Below are positions 37,631 through 61,015 of a stretch of 64,000 bases of DNA, one piece after another. The notes under the pieces are model-generated. The model saw only the letters and a program-made list of their open reading frames with translations. It did no database searches and had not been told where the DNA came from. The position numbers and the translations under genes are program-made. This DNA comes from Amoebidium appalachense (taxonomy: Eukaryota > Ichthyosporea): contig CAVNZM010000016.1 in the NCBI GenBank assembly GCA_963693365.1, positions 5,146,001-5,210,000 of the forward strand. The letters run 5' to 3'. Every line of letters starts with the position of its first letter. Position 1 is the first letter of the stretch.

Positions 37631-37903
37631 GGGGGGGGGTTGGATTCATGATGCTGCTATTAGTTAAAACAATATTAGGGATTATCGATAGAGATATGTG
37701 GTGTGTAGATTTAGGGAAGGACGTCACCGCGCGGGGCGGCGGCTGAGGGGGGGGGGAGGGGGGGGGGGGGGGAGGGGGGGGGGGGGGAGGGGGGAGGGGG
37801 GGGGGGGGGGGGGGGCGGGCAGGGTGGGGCCTTAGGGGGGGGACAACTGGCATGTGGCACATCATGGCACGTACATACTTGCGCATGGCTCCAAAGTGTG
37901 TGT

Positions 37904-37934
<31 letters not shown>

Positions 37935-38436
37935 GGGGGGGGGAAGGATCGAGGCAAAGGGGGGAGGGTGGAGGGTGGAGGGGGAGGGGGGGGAGGGGGG
38001 GGGGGAAGGGTTACAGGGCTTGTTCCTTATGCTCCATTGATTGATCCTGGTGCCCCCTTCTGTGTGCATATTTAAATCTGATATGCCATACGCTAGTGTT
38101 AACGATCGATTTTGTTTTTCTCGAGTCTCTAGTTCAACCGCGGCGTGTCGACAGACCTGTATCTATAGGTTTGCTACCACATAGTTTGTGTGCATTTGCA
38201 TTCCCTGCATCGTTGTGGCTATACGTGTGTCTCCACGTGTTTTTGTACTGTATGAATGTGTGCGTGTGTGTTCATTGTAGAAACAACTATAAACAGCCAA
38301 ATCACAGTGCATTTAAATAGCGGCTACTTCTGTGTGTTAAGGAACGGTAACAAGAAAAGACTGAATTGTGCACCCTGAGCTGCAGCTGGGAGGAAGGTTT
38401 GTGGCCAAACAGACCTCCGGGGGAGAGGAGGGAGGG

Positions 38437-38474
<38 letters not shown>

Positions 38475-38611
38475 GGGGGGGGGGGGGGGGGGGACCACCA
38501 CCACCACCAGCGCACACACACCTGCCCATCACCTGGGCATGGATTTAAAGATCTGGATGGTTTTACCTTCAAAGACCTTTTCACTCGGAGTCGGTCGGTG
38601 AAAGCGTGGGG

Positions 38612-38649
<38 letters not shown>

Positions 38650-38784
38650 GAGGGGGGAGGGGGGGGGGGGGGGGGGGGGGGGGAGGGGGGGAGGGGGGAG
38701 AGAAGGGGAGATATAATATAATCACTGTAGAGACTATAAAGAGGTTGATGCGGCAACATTTTGTCCGGGAGGGAAGAAAAGGGG

Positions 38785-38829
<45 letters not shown>

Positions 38830-39094
38830 ATGACATACCATGTACATGTTTCAAAATTTATTCACATTGCGTGTCGCTAACGGCAAACCAAACTCAAGCT
38901 TACGTGACTTAATCACTCGTAGCTACTTTTTCCTATGTACATCCAACCACAATCGTTACCTACATGTGATAATCTCCAATCTGTTTCTCATATTTACTAT
39001 TAGGACAGCCAGTAGAACAAATTTGAGTATGATTCTTAAAAAAAACTGCGTACTGCATAATTGTTCGTCTTGTTGAATTAACTTTTTTTCAGCC

Positions 39095-39125
<31 letters not shown>

Positions 39126-40774
39126 AAAAAAAAAAAAAAAAAAACACGCACGCACGCACACACGCACACACGCACGCACGCACAGTGCGTGATAGACATA
39201 CTCGCACTCGAGCAACAAGACACCACCATGATATTAAACTGTTTCTGCTTAACTAAACGTGGCCAGAACAAACTACTTTGCAAATGAGCATGGCTCAACA
39301 CTTCATAGCCACAAATAGTCTCACAACACAAACTTTGAATGAATGACTAAAACAAATGCAGTCAACAACCGAATCCATTTATTCGCAATAACCATCTATG
39401 ATGGTAACAGTAAAAAAGAGATGATTTGCTACCAGGCAACTAAACATTGCCACCCGGAATATTACTAACCAAATCTTGGGGAAAACATCGGCTCGGAACC
39501 CTCACCGGCAGATGCAAAAATGATATCCCGAAATCGCGCAAATTGGGGATAACTGCGTGATACCCATAAAATTTCATCAGTAAGAACAGGATGTCAGAGC
39601 ACACGTGTCCTGCTGCGCCGTGTTTGCAGACAAAATCACCTGTACACCGTGTAACCTACAAAAGGAACCCCCCATATCAATAAATAAGCAAAGGATAAAG
39701 CTTGTTAAGAACTATCAAAACCAGGTCCACCAATTGTTTCAGTTGCGCTAGCATTTACTGGTCTATCCCTCCCCCCCCCCCCCCCCCCCCCCCCACCTCT
39801 TCCCTCCCGTCCCCCGTCCCCCCCCCCCCCCACCCCTCTCTCTCTCCTGCCATCCTACCCCACCCCCATCCCACACCCTTGTTCTACAATATATGTACAC
39901 ACACACACACATTACAGCCATGCACGTGTGCACTGCCAGACACACATCCATGCACACCACTGCACCCACACTGTCATCACAACATCTACATGCGAAAACA
40001 AGAGAAGGAAAGGAAGAAAATAAATGTGCACGTGCACACACAAAGGGCGGTTTCCCAACACAAAGCAAATCGTTTTCCGGATGTGTGCCAGGCCCCCTCT
40101 TTCCAACCCCTACCCCCCTCACCACGCAGGCCTACGACACAGACACCACCACCACGCAAAGACCCACCACAACAATAACGAAACACACCCAACATCACAC
40201 CCATCTCTCAATATACCATAATTCCAACACACACAAACGCACATATGAGAGACCTTTCTTTTTCGGCTCATCGTTGCTGGCAAGAAGCAGAAAGGAGGGA
40301 CCAAAAAAAAACAAAAAAAAACATGCAGAACGGAAACACTCACAGCCAAATATGGGACCATACCTTCCAAATAAGGCTAATTTCCAGCAGCAGCCACTGG
40401 GGCATTATGGTGTGAACTGCCATAGTCGGGCATCGCTTGACTCAGGCTGCCAGCCTGTCCGCTACTGCACAGAAACGCCAAAAATGAGATATAATTGGTC
40501 CCAAATCATGGAACTGACATTAGCATATGCCACTGATCGTCGCAGGCACATCGTAGCTTACATAGGTGCCCAGTCAGCCCGAGTCAGGCCGACAATTAAA
40601 GATACCACATCGCACATCACGCTGCAATTAAAGACCACACCGCACACTATCACAAATATCACTTATTGGATCGCCTCGTGCTTGCATGCAACATCACCGA
40701 ATACCCCACACATCACAACAAGCACAAGATAGAGAGGTATAGAAGATCCATTCACCAAAACGGCAAGTTCACAC
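36647..40774. other. Region downstream of the antiporter: repeats and possible extra exons
   Basis: Contains many poly-G runs (37059-38828), (GT)n at 37590-37615 and 38611-38648, poly-C/poly-A at 39095-39144 and C-rich sequence at 39770-39870. The poly-G/GT pattern is like that of minus-strand introns elsewhere in the window. 38840-39700 and 39880-40770 are mostly non-repetitive and show no recognisable gene. Confidence 0.55.
37327..38576 (-). other. Candidate extra 3' exons of the PAP2 gene (unproven)
   Basis: If exon 10 is spliced at the GTGTGT donor after 40830, three segments continue its frame: 38522-38576, 38015-38046 and 37327-37345. All are AG/GT bounded with matching phases. They would encode a short tail rich in S, K and R ending HSPI and a stop at 37327-37329. 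Two of the donors (GTAACC after 38015 and GTAAGG after 37314) are followed by C-tracts as in proven introns. There is no homology support. Confidence 0.3.
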
Positions 40775-52526
<11,752 letters not shown>

Positions 52527-52614
52527 GGTCTATTCTATTATGGTAGAAAGAAAATTGCGGATCTGTTATGCTAGCTAGTGGAAAGAACAAAAGCAAGAGA
52601 ATAAAGTCGGGGAG

Positions 52615-53019
52615 TTGAAGCAGATGGCTGAAGTCTGGAGGTCAATAAATGGGAAAGGTCGGTCTGATTTTAAATTCACGTTGGCATATTGGTTAGTCCA
52701 TAAGCTATTTAGTGCAGCTAAAGGTAGATCTACTCCGTACCTTTATAGCACTACGTATAGTAACGCAATCCTGTCTGGTGTGCTGGAAACATTGCCAACA
52801 CGCACAAGCGGCGTAGCAGAGTGGCTTAGGCTGTTTGCCAGGAAATGTGAGGGCAAGCAATGTCCACTGTCCAAGCAAGGCGACGTCGCCCCTCACATTG
52901 AATATATGATTAAGATGAAAACCTATCGAGAGCAGCTAAAACAAATGATAATCCGACCTTTAGGAGAATTGAAGTGTGGCCGTTCCAAAAAAACTCCGCC
53001 GGTGGCCGTTTCACCCTAA
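52615..53019 (+). CDS. Unrecognised 134-aa open frame
   Basis: A non-repetitive frame (MKQMAEVWRSINGKGRSDFK... to VAVSP) just upstream of, and divergent from, the PAP2 start. It is mildly basic with an amphipathic middle part and no domain I recognise. It may be a fragment of a mobile element, since the region to its right is rich in them, or a chance frame. Confidence 0.25.
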   Translation: MKQMAEVWRSINGKGRSDFKFTLAYWLVHKLFSAAKGRSTPYLYSTTYSNAILSGVLETLPTRTSGVAEWLRLFARKCEGKQCPLSKQGDVAPHIEYMIKMKTYREQLKQMIIRPLGELKCGRSKKTPPVAVSP

Positions 53020-53395
53020 ATCCCCCTAGAAGTTTACATCTCCTTCTCTTCAGGAAAATGTGGTCCTTATAATAATATTATTAGGAATGATCGAGTAATG
53101 TATAAAGTACCATCATGGGTAGTTTTTAGGAACTAATACTCCAATTCAAGGTAACATTTAGCTAAAATAATAGTATTAAAAACCAAAACTTGGCACTGGT
53201 GACTTTTGTATTGTTATTTGCTGCACAGGGCACCTTATTAGTTCTATTGTGTGTAGCCCGAAAATTAGGCAATCACGGTGGAGAAGTATAGGAAGACCAG
53301 ACTTATATGTGATTGGATGATACTGCACCCTAGGCTTTTGTTGATTGGTTGGTCTCATCTCCAGATCTTGGGGGATCCACTTTGCGCGCGGGCAT

Positions 53396-53443
53396 TGGGT
53401 GACGTCACCTATCTGACGTCTTAACAGTGACGTGACGTCACGT
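53396..53443. promoter_or_regulatory. Cluster of CRE/ATF-type palindromes
   Basis: TGACGTCA at 53400-53407 and 53433-53440, with TGACGTCT at 53414-53421 between them. Such spacing is typical of bZIP (CREB/ATF) sites. No gene start is recognised close by; the PAP2 start is ~870 bp away and reads the other way. Confidence 0.4.
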
Positions 53444-53870
53444 TGCAAAGCCGGCCCGAGACCTTCTCCGATCGAGCTCTTTCTAGATAATTTTAGTTAC
53501 GCCTTTATCCTACGGTTCTAGCCGCAGCAACGCTAGTGGGAAGTGAGCACAGCTCACTTTAACAACCCCAGCCGGGAGCGACCCGGGACACATACACAAA
53601 CATAAAGACTTGAAAGGGAAAACCCTATGCCCAGGACGCTGAGCCGAACCGTGGCCGGTGACTCGGATTGGTCTCCCACTTGAACGTTGGGCCGGGCCGG
53701 GATGCCCAAGCGGCGCGCCATCAACGTCAGAGGGCCGGTGCTGTTCATGACGTCATGTCTTACGGCTGAACGATAACAAATCACGTTGGTGGTGCTGCTT
53801 GACGTGGTCTGGGGTGATGGCTTCTAGGGGACGGCCAGACCGCTGGACCGTCGAGCAGACAAAAATGGGG

Positions 53871-54216
53871 GTTTACACACTTTTTATTGCGTGGACACTG
53901 CCGGAGGCCCAGCCACATTTGACGGCCTACTGCGTTTTCCAGCGCAGCCAATCAAATGCAGCCAGTGACATATGTACTGTGTGGGGGGCGGTTTACTCGC
54001 GGCTGCATATCTATCAATAAATGCAACCTGTTAGCTAATGTATTAGAACCGGAGGTTATTGGCGGTTTTATTATTTATTCCTCTCTTCCTCAATATATCC
54101 GTTTTAAGATGATGACTATCCTAGATCACCTTATTAATGCTGCACAGTATGATATTGTGATCCGGTGCCTTAACTTTCTTTCGGAGCTACCGATGCTAGC
54201 CTCTGCTTACCCATAG
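53871..54216 (+). pseudogene. Retroelement-like tail, copy B
   Basis: Starts with the ~107-bp dispersed repeat also found at 11987, then a frame ending MMTILDHLINAAQYDIVIRC then LNFLSELP and a stop at 54214-54216. The end resembles that of the element at 12.5-13.6 kb (ILDFILN...YDLFIRCIDWL). Almost all the internal region is deleted. Confidence 0.55.
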
Positions 54217-54343
54217 TTATAGACAAGGCACTCACGATAATTCTCCTCGACCCTCTTCTCTACTCTTATTCCAAGCTTTTAATAGGGGTGTCAGATACTA
54301 CGATGGCGCTCATTGTTGCCTAGCATGTACATACACATATGTC

Positions 54344-54782
54344 ACTAGGAATACTTATATTTAGACGTGTTATGTTAAGTGAACTAATAGATACATAAGT
54401 GGTTTCATTTTGTTAAATGTTTCCGTACTTTTATTAGATGATTACTTTCATTAGAGGATTGCGTTTTATCTTCAATGTGTCGACAGGCATTTCGATCGAT
54501 TTATTTTACCCTCATAGTTTTCGTCTTTCTGATTGGATAATAGAGTTTTCGTTCTTTTGATTGGCTTATCGATTTCACATTCCTGAGTATAAATAGAACT
54601 TCATATTGAAATTAATATCAAGCAGTCGAATTCATTTCCTATGGTCCCAGTAATCGTTCCACCTCTCCGGTTGTGTTTCTCCCGTGTGTCTCTGTGTTGT
54701 GTATAACATAACACCCATCTGTGCTCTCTGCTTCTCCGTTTACCCACACAAAACAACACACACCCCCCCCCCTCCTCTACCC

Positions 54783-54822
<40 letters not shown>

Positions 54823-55258
54823 GTTTTGTGTGGGTAAACGGGGAAGCAGAGTGCACAGATGGGTGTTATGTTATACACAACACAGAGACACACGGGAGAA
54901 ACACAACCGGAGAGGTGGAACGATTACTGGGGCCATAGGAAATGATTCGACTGCTTGATATTTATTCCAAGATGAAGTTCATTTTATACTTAGGAATGTG
55001 AAATCGATAAACCAATCAAAAGAACGAAAACTCTACAATTTTCCAATCAGAAAGACGAAAACTATGAGTGTAAAATAAATCGATCGAAATGCCTGTCGAC
55101 ACATAGACGATAAAACGCAATCCTCTAATGAAAGAAATCTTCTAGTAAAACTACGGAAACATTTAACAAAATGAAACCACTTGTGTAACTATTAGTTCAC
55201 ATCATACATTTATACATGTTCTTAACATAACACGTCTAAATATAAATATTCCTAATAG
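54344..55258. repeat. ~0.9-kb imperfect palindrome centred on poly-C
   Basis: Left arm 54344-54760 is the reverse complement of right arm 54819-55258, about 90 percent identical by eye. The centre is a C-rich run (54763-54818). Matching landmarks: AACACACCC/TGTTGTTTTGTGTGGG, the CCGGTTGTG/CACAACCGG block, CTGATTGGA/TCCAATCAG, and TTAGACGTGTTATG/CATAACACGTCTAA. A ~20-bp insertion is present only in the right arm (near 55201). Confidence 0.92.
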
Positions 55259-57188
55259 TTGGAGTACATAGAACAATGCTACGTCGTGAGAAAAGAAGGA
55301 AAAGGAATGAGGATATAAATGAATGGAATGGGAAAGGAATCGAATAGAATTAATGAGGAATGTAGATTACTATATTTGGGAAACTACAACGAGTTCTGAT
55401 TGGATGACATATTTAGACATTGACACAAATAACAATACGTGTGCGCGGGCTAAATATCTCGATGTGTACACAGATCTAAGATATCGGTGTACACGGAAAC
55501 AGAAAGGAAAGAAAGAAAGGAAGAAGGAAAAGGGAAAAGGAAACAAACTACAACAAACTAATAAACAAATATAAAACTCAACTTCTAAGTCTTGCCGTGA
55601 AGCATGGGAAGATGACCCCCCCCCCCCCCCCCCCCCCCCCCCATACACACACACACACACACACAATGACAGACACGTGCACAGACACATACTTTTTGTA
55701 CGTGCACACATGTGATTCAGTCCCATATGCTTGCCAACTCGTGCCCGGCCCGGACCGGAATAAAATGGATACCCGATTGATATCAGTGGGTTTAAAATTT
55801 AACCCCCCAGGGGGTTCTTTATGTTGATGCAAATATCTCAGAATCTTTTGCGAAATTTTTAAATCTGAAAAAAGTTTCAAAATTTCACCAGAAAGTCGAT
55901 GGCGCTGAGCATGTAGAACACCTTATTTCTGAGTGCTGTCTCCCTGCGGCCTCTCCTTCTTCTTTTTTTATATTTTTTTTTTATGTTGCCGCAGGCGACA
56001 TTCACTAGACAATGTTTGATCGTGACGTCATGGCATTTATTTATTTAATTGTTGGTTGGCTCTAATAAACGCAACTTGTAAAAATTAATAAACAAACAGT
56101 AAACAAATAGCATGATAATTCTGTCCAGATATTATAACATATCAATCAATATGCCGTTTTTAAAATTAGGAAATTGTAAGAACTATCTGATTGATGAATA
56201 CAAATTATGTAAAAGTTCAAGAATCACCGGGCGATTTGATTTGTGAATACAGCTTCATAGACCCGGCGGGAGACGTCCCGCAGCGTTGTAGGGCCGTGCC
56301 CGACAACCTACGTAAGCCAGAGACTAGGGCTGTGGCGATGCGTGACGATCATGGCACAATTGCAAGTAAGGTTGACGATCGACACATGCATATGAGCTTA
56401 TAAAACTTTGGGAATGTGCTGTCGGAAAATTTGCCAATTTTCGGTCTCGCAAAATTCATCAAGTAGTGACAACAAGTACAGGTACACAATGCTGTTGACT
56501 ATAGCTTATGTATATTCCAAAGGCTAGACACCACCCTTATAAACGCATGTGTTGGCTGACTGTATGAACTACAAGAAAAATGCACTTGTATGAGCCTTGC
56601 ACGACGGTAAGCTCCCCTGAGGCAGTGCCTCGCCGGGAGTGAAACAGGATAAAATAAAAAATAAATTTTTTTTTATAATGACTTTATTGATATGCTCAGC
56701 AAAATAGAAGATATCACCGATATCTCGGGAAAAAATATTTATTTTCAAATTTATGAAATGTATCCATCGACAACAATTGATATGTGAATGTCTTGCGAAT
56801 ATACACAGGGTAATGCTAACGGGCTCAAGTGGGGCTAAAGCTACAAATAGTTGCTATAAGGCCTATATAGCTCAGTAAAAATGCCAATCGTGTTTCTTCT
56901 GTTTTATTTGAATTATAATCTAATTGATTCATACCCGGTGTGGGGTATTGGTTTAGGAAGACCATTTCTTATGCTATGATTGGCTGAGTCTATCTATCTT
57001 TTTATAGGAAACCAATTATTTTGTTTTGTTTTAACCCATAATGACCAAATCAAATTCCTTGAATTCTCCAGGGCATCATGCAACTTGGTGCAAAAATCGA
57101 ACTTGATATTTTTACGGGAAACTATCACAGATTTTGAAAAAGGCCGCAGTCAACCTTCAACCATGCCTTACATGACTCGCTATGGGGC

Positions 57189-57227
<39 letters not shown>

Positions 57228-57245
57228 ACATGACTCGCTATGGGG

Positions 57246-57282
<37 letters not shown>

Positions 57283-57538
57283 AGGCTCATACTTCTTTTA
57301 GCTAAAATGCTCTATAAACCCTTAATCATAATTATGGCACTCCTTGATAAAGCTTAAGATACTGGTGGCCGAAGCGTTGAAAATTATTAGCAGTTGCCTG
57401 TGGAACAATACAGACATCTATTTTAAAGTTATCCAAAGAGTAAAATAACAAGCTTTTAAATAATCCCGCTACATTTCCCGTGGCACGTGCCAAAAACGAC
57501 AGTGATCAGTGATCAGGCTGTGATATGCCTGTGATCAG
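55259..57538. other. Intergenic, no recognised gene
   Basis: AT-rich, mostly unique sequence with a poly-C/CA tract at 55616-55666. At 57169-57278 CTTACATGACTCGCTATGGG followed by a ~38-nt poly-A is present twice in tandem. Short frames exist but none shows a domain. Confidence 0.6.
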
Positions 57539-58798
57539 GCTAGCCCCAGTGCTTTCAAGGGTAACTTTCAAAGTTACCCATTTTTGCGGAGCTCAGAACT
57601 TTTTTCGCCGACGCGCTTAGGCATAAATCAATTAGTAGAAAAGTTACCTTTCAAAATGAGGAGCGGCGCCATATAATTCATTTTGGGTGTTTATGTCTAT
57701 TTTGTTGATATTTACTAAGAGCGATCATGAAGGGTCAACATTACCCCATCTGGCCCGCAATGTTACCCATCAATTGAATCAGAACTGCCAATTCAGACGC
57801 ACTCAGAAGCTGGGCAAAAATCTGTTGGCGGATGATGGTGAGGCTGTCGCTGAGCAATATTATCCTACAAAACACTGTGTTTTCTTGCTGCGCTTTGATG
57901 AAGTAGTGTATTTACTGTCTGCATGGAAAATGTCAGCTCCATACGATGATTATAAAGGTACAAAACCCTTGTTTTTTGTCTAGAGAGGATGTGTAACATT
58001 GAACGTTACCCTTGATAGACCAGATGATAGCTCGCACTTAATGGGACTGTGTTTAGTGGATCGTTTCTTGTATAACTATCATTCAGAACAGTTGTGTAAC
58101 TATGCAAAGGGTAGGGAATTGCTCCCCAGATATATGTACAATAGTGAGCATGTGGGTAAATCTCTAATAGACCAGTTTGTATATGAGTTGCTGTTTTCTT
58201 ATTGTGTGAACGCTTTAAAATTTACAGTGGAGATGTAACAAATACATTGTCAAAGTTTTCAGATATGTATGCCCTACACCAAACAACACACCACCATTTT
58301 AAGCGAACATGTCCCCAAAAATGTGGTTTGCTCTCAAGCTGTATTCCTCCAGACATACACACCCAATTTACCCGGGCCCATACACAACATGCCACACTTG
58401 AAAGACCTACCGAATTTTACTGTGCTTGATTTCACACTTAACTCTGGCGAACTTCTACTATTCCAAAAGTGTATGGATTATCTGGACAAAAATGTATTAT
58501 GGTGACAGAATGCTGACTAGGACCGGTGTACTTGGGGAAAAAAAAAAAAAAAAAAAATCTCCACATTTGATGTAGTTATACTATGCCTGATGCGTTATAT
58601 CTCCACATATTATGATGTGTATGTTGTAAGTGTAACCTCAATTTTTTACATGTATATCTTGTTGGGTGGAAGTACTGTTGGCCTTAGTGCCGACAACTCA
58701 TCACAGCTCACCTACATGTCGTTAATAAACAGCACATCCCCCCCCCCCCCCCCCCCCCCCACCACCACCACCACCACCCCCACCACCACCCCCACCCC

Positions 58799-58839
<41 letters not shown>

Positions 58840-58928
58840 TTACCCTTACTAAATGAGCGATTTCCCAAAAATTCCCGGGATACGAGAAGGGTAACTTCGA
58901 CCGTCACCCTTCCAGCACTGGGGCTAGC
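57539..58928 (+). mobile_element. Element with ~40-bp terminal inverted repeats and degraded coding sequence
   Basis: Left end 57539-57579 and right end 58889-58928 are inverted repeats built on GCTAGCCCCAGTGCT..AAGGGT...AAGTTACCC. The left copy also contains an internal palindrome (GGGTAACTT/AAGTTACCC). GCTAGC at both outer edges could be a palindromic target duplication. Inside are three plus-strand frames (57687-57983, 57999-58238, 58269-58505) in different phases. The first has VFLLRFDEVVYLLSAWKMSA; the last ends NFTVLDFTLNSGELLLFQKC then MDYLDKNVLW and stop. No known transposase catalytic motif was recognised. The CAGTG-type terminus recalls hAT elements, but an 8-bp duplication is not seen. 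Confidence 0.68.
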
Positions 58929-59486
58929 GGGGCTGTGAGTACAGCTGTGTACACGCGCGCTCAGTCTGTGTACACGCTCTTTTATCTCTGAAGGGTTGGG
59001 TTGCCTACAAAAACGAACATACAGAAAGAAGTCATCTATGCTAGGTTAGCTCATATCTACCCCTTTAGAAAAATTTTAGTGGCAGGCAGTGTATACACCT
59101 GCAGCAGCCTGTGCACGCTCAGTTAGCAGCCGGGGTTCACATCGCGTTGGCTAGGAGCAACACTTCACTCCGTGAGAATCATTCATGCTCTCGAGAGGTA
59201 ATAATTGGCTCAGGCGTTCCGGTCGAACACGGTTCCTCTGTTGATCATAGCCAAAGTGAAGTCCCTTTCTATTTAGGTTTGGAGCTTTCAATCACAATTC
59301 GCTGCAACATACAACTCCAACCTTCCCCTTTTTTCCGGGGGGGGGGGTTTCAAACTTTGGTTTTTTCGTTTTTTTTTTTTTTCAAAAAAAATAAAAAAGC
59401 AAGCTTGGTGAGAGGTGCAGTTGTGAGTAGGCGACAAACTATCACGTTGTGGTGTGGTTCTGCCCACACACGAAAAAAACCTCAAA

Positions 59487-60459
59487 ATGCATTACACACT
59501 CAAATTTGGTGGGGGCCTTACCGAGTATACGGCCATTATGACCCACCCACAACTAACCGGCCTATCGTTGACAATAATGCTGTTTACCGCCTGCTACCTC
59601 CTGATAGACCATCAAAAAAGGGAGGCAGTTTTTCAGCTTCACTTTCGCAGTCTTATACCAAGACTGCTGATTTTCTGGAACTTGGCCATGTTCTTCTCTT
59701 TTTTGTGGGCTACAATAACCACGTAAGTAACTGCTCATGACGAGTGCGCACACTCGCTTTTTGGGCATTTTTCCTTCTTCTTACCTCTTGAAAATCTGCT
59801 GCTGCTGTGCAGAGATGCGGCACAACCTGGAGCCAAAGGCGGGGCTGGATTAGATGCAATGCTACAAACGTTTCGGACTGTCGTGTTAACGCATCGTTTG
59901 CTGTTGTCCGACCCTGCAAAGTCTTGCATAGTCCAAAATAAGTTAGCCTGTGACGTTAAGTTTTAAAACACCATCACCCATAACACTTGAGATATGCTAC
60001 CTAAGCGAAAGTCTCTTCTTAGTGTTCTTCAACCCTGCGCATCTCTTAGTAAATCCGTTAGAGATGCCACGTGGCACATCACACTTGAAGTATGCTACCC
60101 ACATTTCCTTCCTCTCTGTCTCTTCAACCCTACGCATCTCTAAAACCCTGTGTGGGATACCACCACACAGCCCATCACACTTGAAAAATACTACGGTAAC
60201 CCTTCCTTCCTTCATCTCTTAACCCTTTTACCGCACACAGGTACGACCTGCAATACCGGTGGCTTCTGAGCACTGATCGCACGTGGATCTGCGACATATT
60301 TCTAACCCTGTCCCAGTCCCTCCGCTTCTACTACACGTGCATGTTTTCGCTGTTTCTGAGGCAGCTCTTTCATCCATTCCGGCCTGCACAAGTCCAGGTA
60401 TGCAAATTGTCTATAGAAACTCTAGACAAGAAGCTTGAAAAACGAATCCCCCCCCCCCC

Positions 60460-60498
<39 letters not shown>

Positions 60499-60837
60499 CC
60501 CCCCCCCCCCCCCAAAAAAAAAAGTGTCCACCCAATGGCATGTCATTTGCGACCCATAGCCTGCAGAATGCTTTGATTTTTGGTTTGAGGGACCCGACAT
60601 TTTCAGTTTACGTGAAATTCCAATAGATATGCCCTGTGATAGCTGTTGTCAGGAGTGTTCCCTCTCCCATTCTATCTCTCCCTGGTGTATCTCACTTTTT
60701 CTCCGAGCCTTCCATCTCTTCAATCTCTCTCTCTCTCTCTCTCTCTTCCCCTCCCCCTTGTCTAATATCTGACGATTCTGCAGCATCCCTAAGACCCCCC
60801 TCCCCCTCCCCTCCCCCCCCCCCCCCCCCCCCCCCCC

Positions 60838-60893
<56 letters not shown>

Positions 60894-60906
60894 CCCCCCC
60901 CCCCCC

Positions 60907-60980
<74 letters not shown>

Positions 60981-60983
60981 TTT

Positions 60984-61015
<32 letters not shown>

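Noticed and set aside
38522-38583. Alternative last PAP2 exon ending SEKVFEGKTIQIFKSMPR and stop
   Set aside because: Needs the weak acceptor at 38584-38585. The in-frame alternative acceptor at 38577-38578 fits the downstream candidate exons better. Neither is supported by homology.
52800-52870. tRNA-like A-box (GTAGCAGAGTGGCTTAGGC)
   Set aside because: No B-box, no closing acceptor stem and no plausible anticodon arm follow.
56191-56403. 70-aa open frame
   Set aside because: Isolated, with no domain, no splice partners and no repeat relationship; probably chance.
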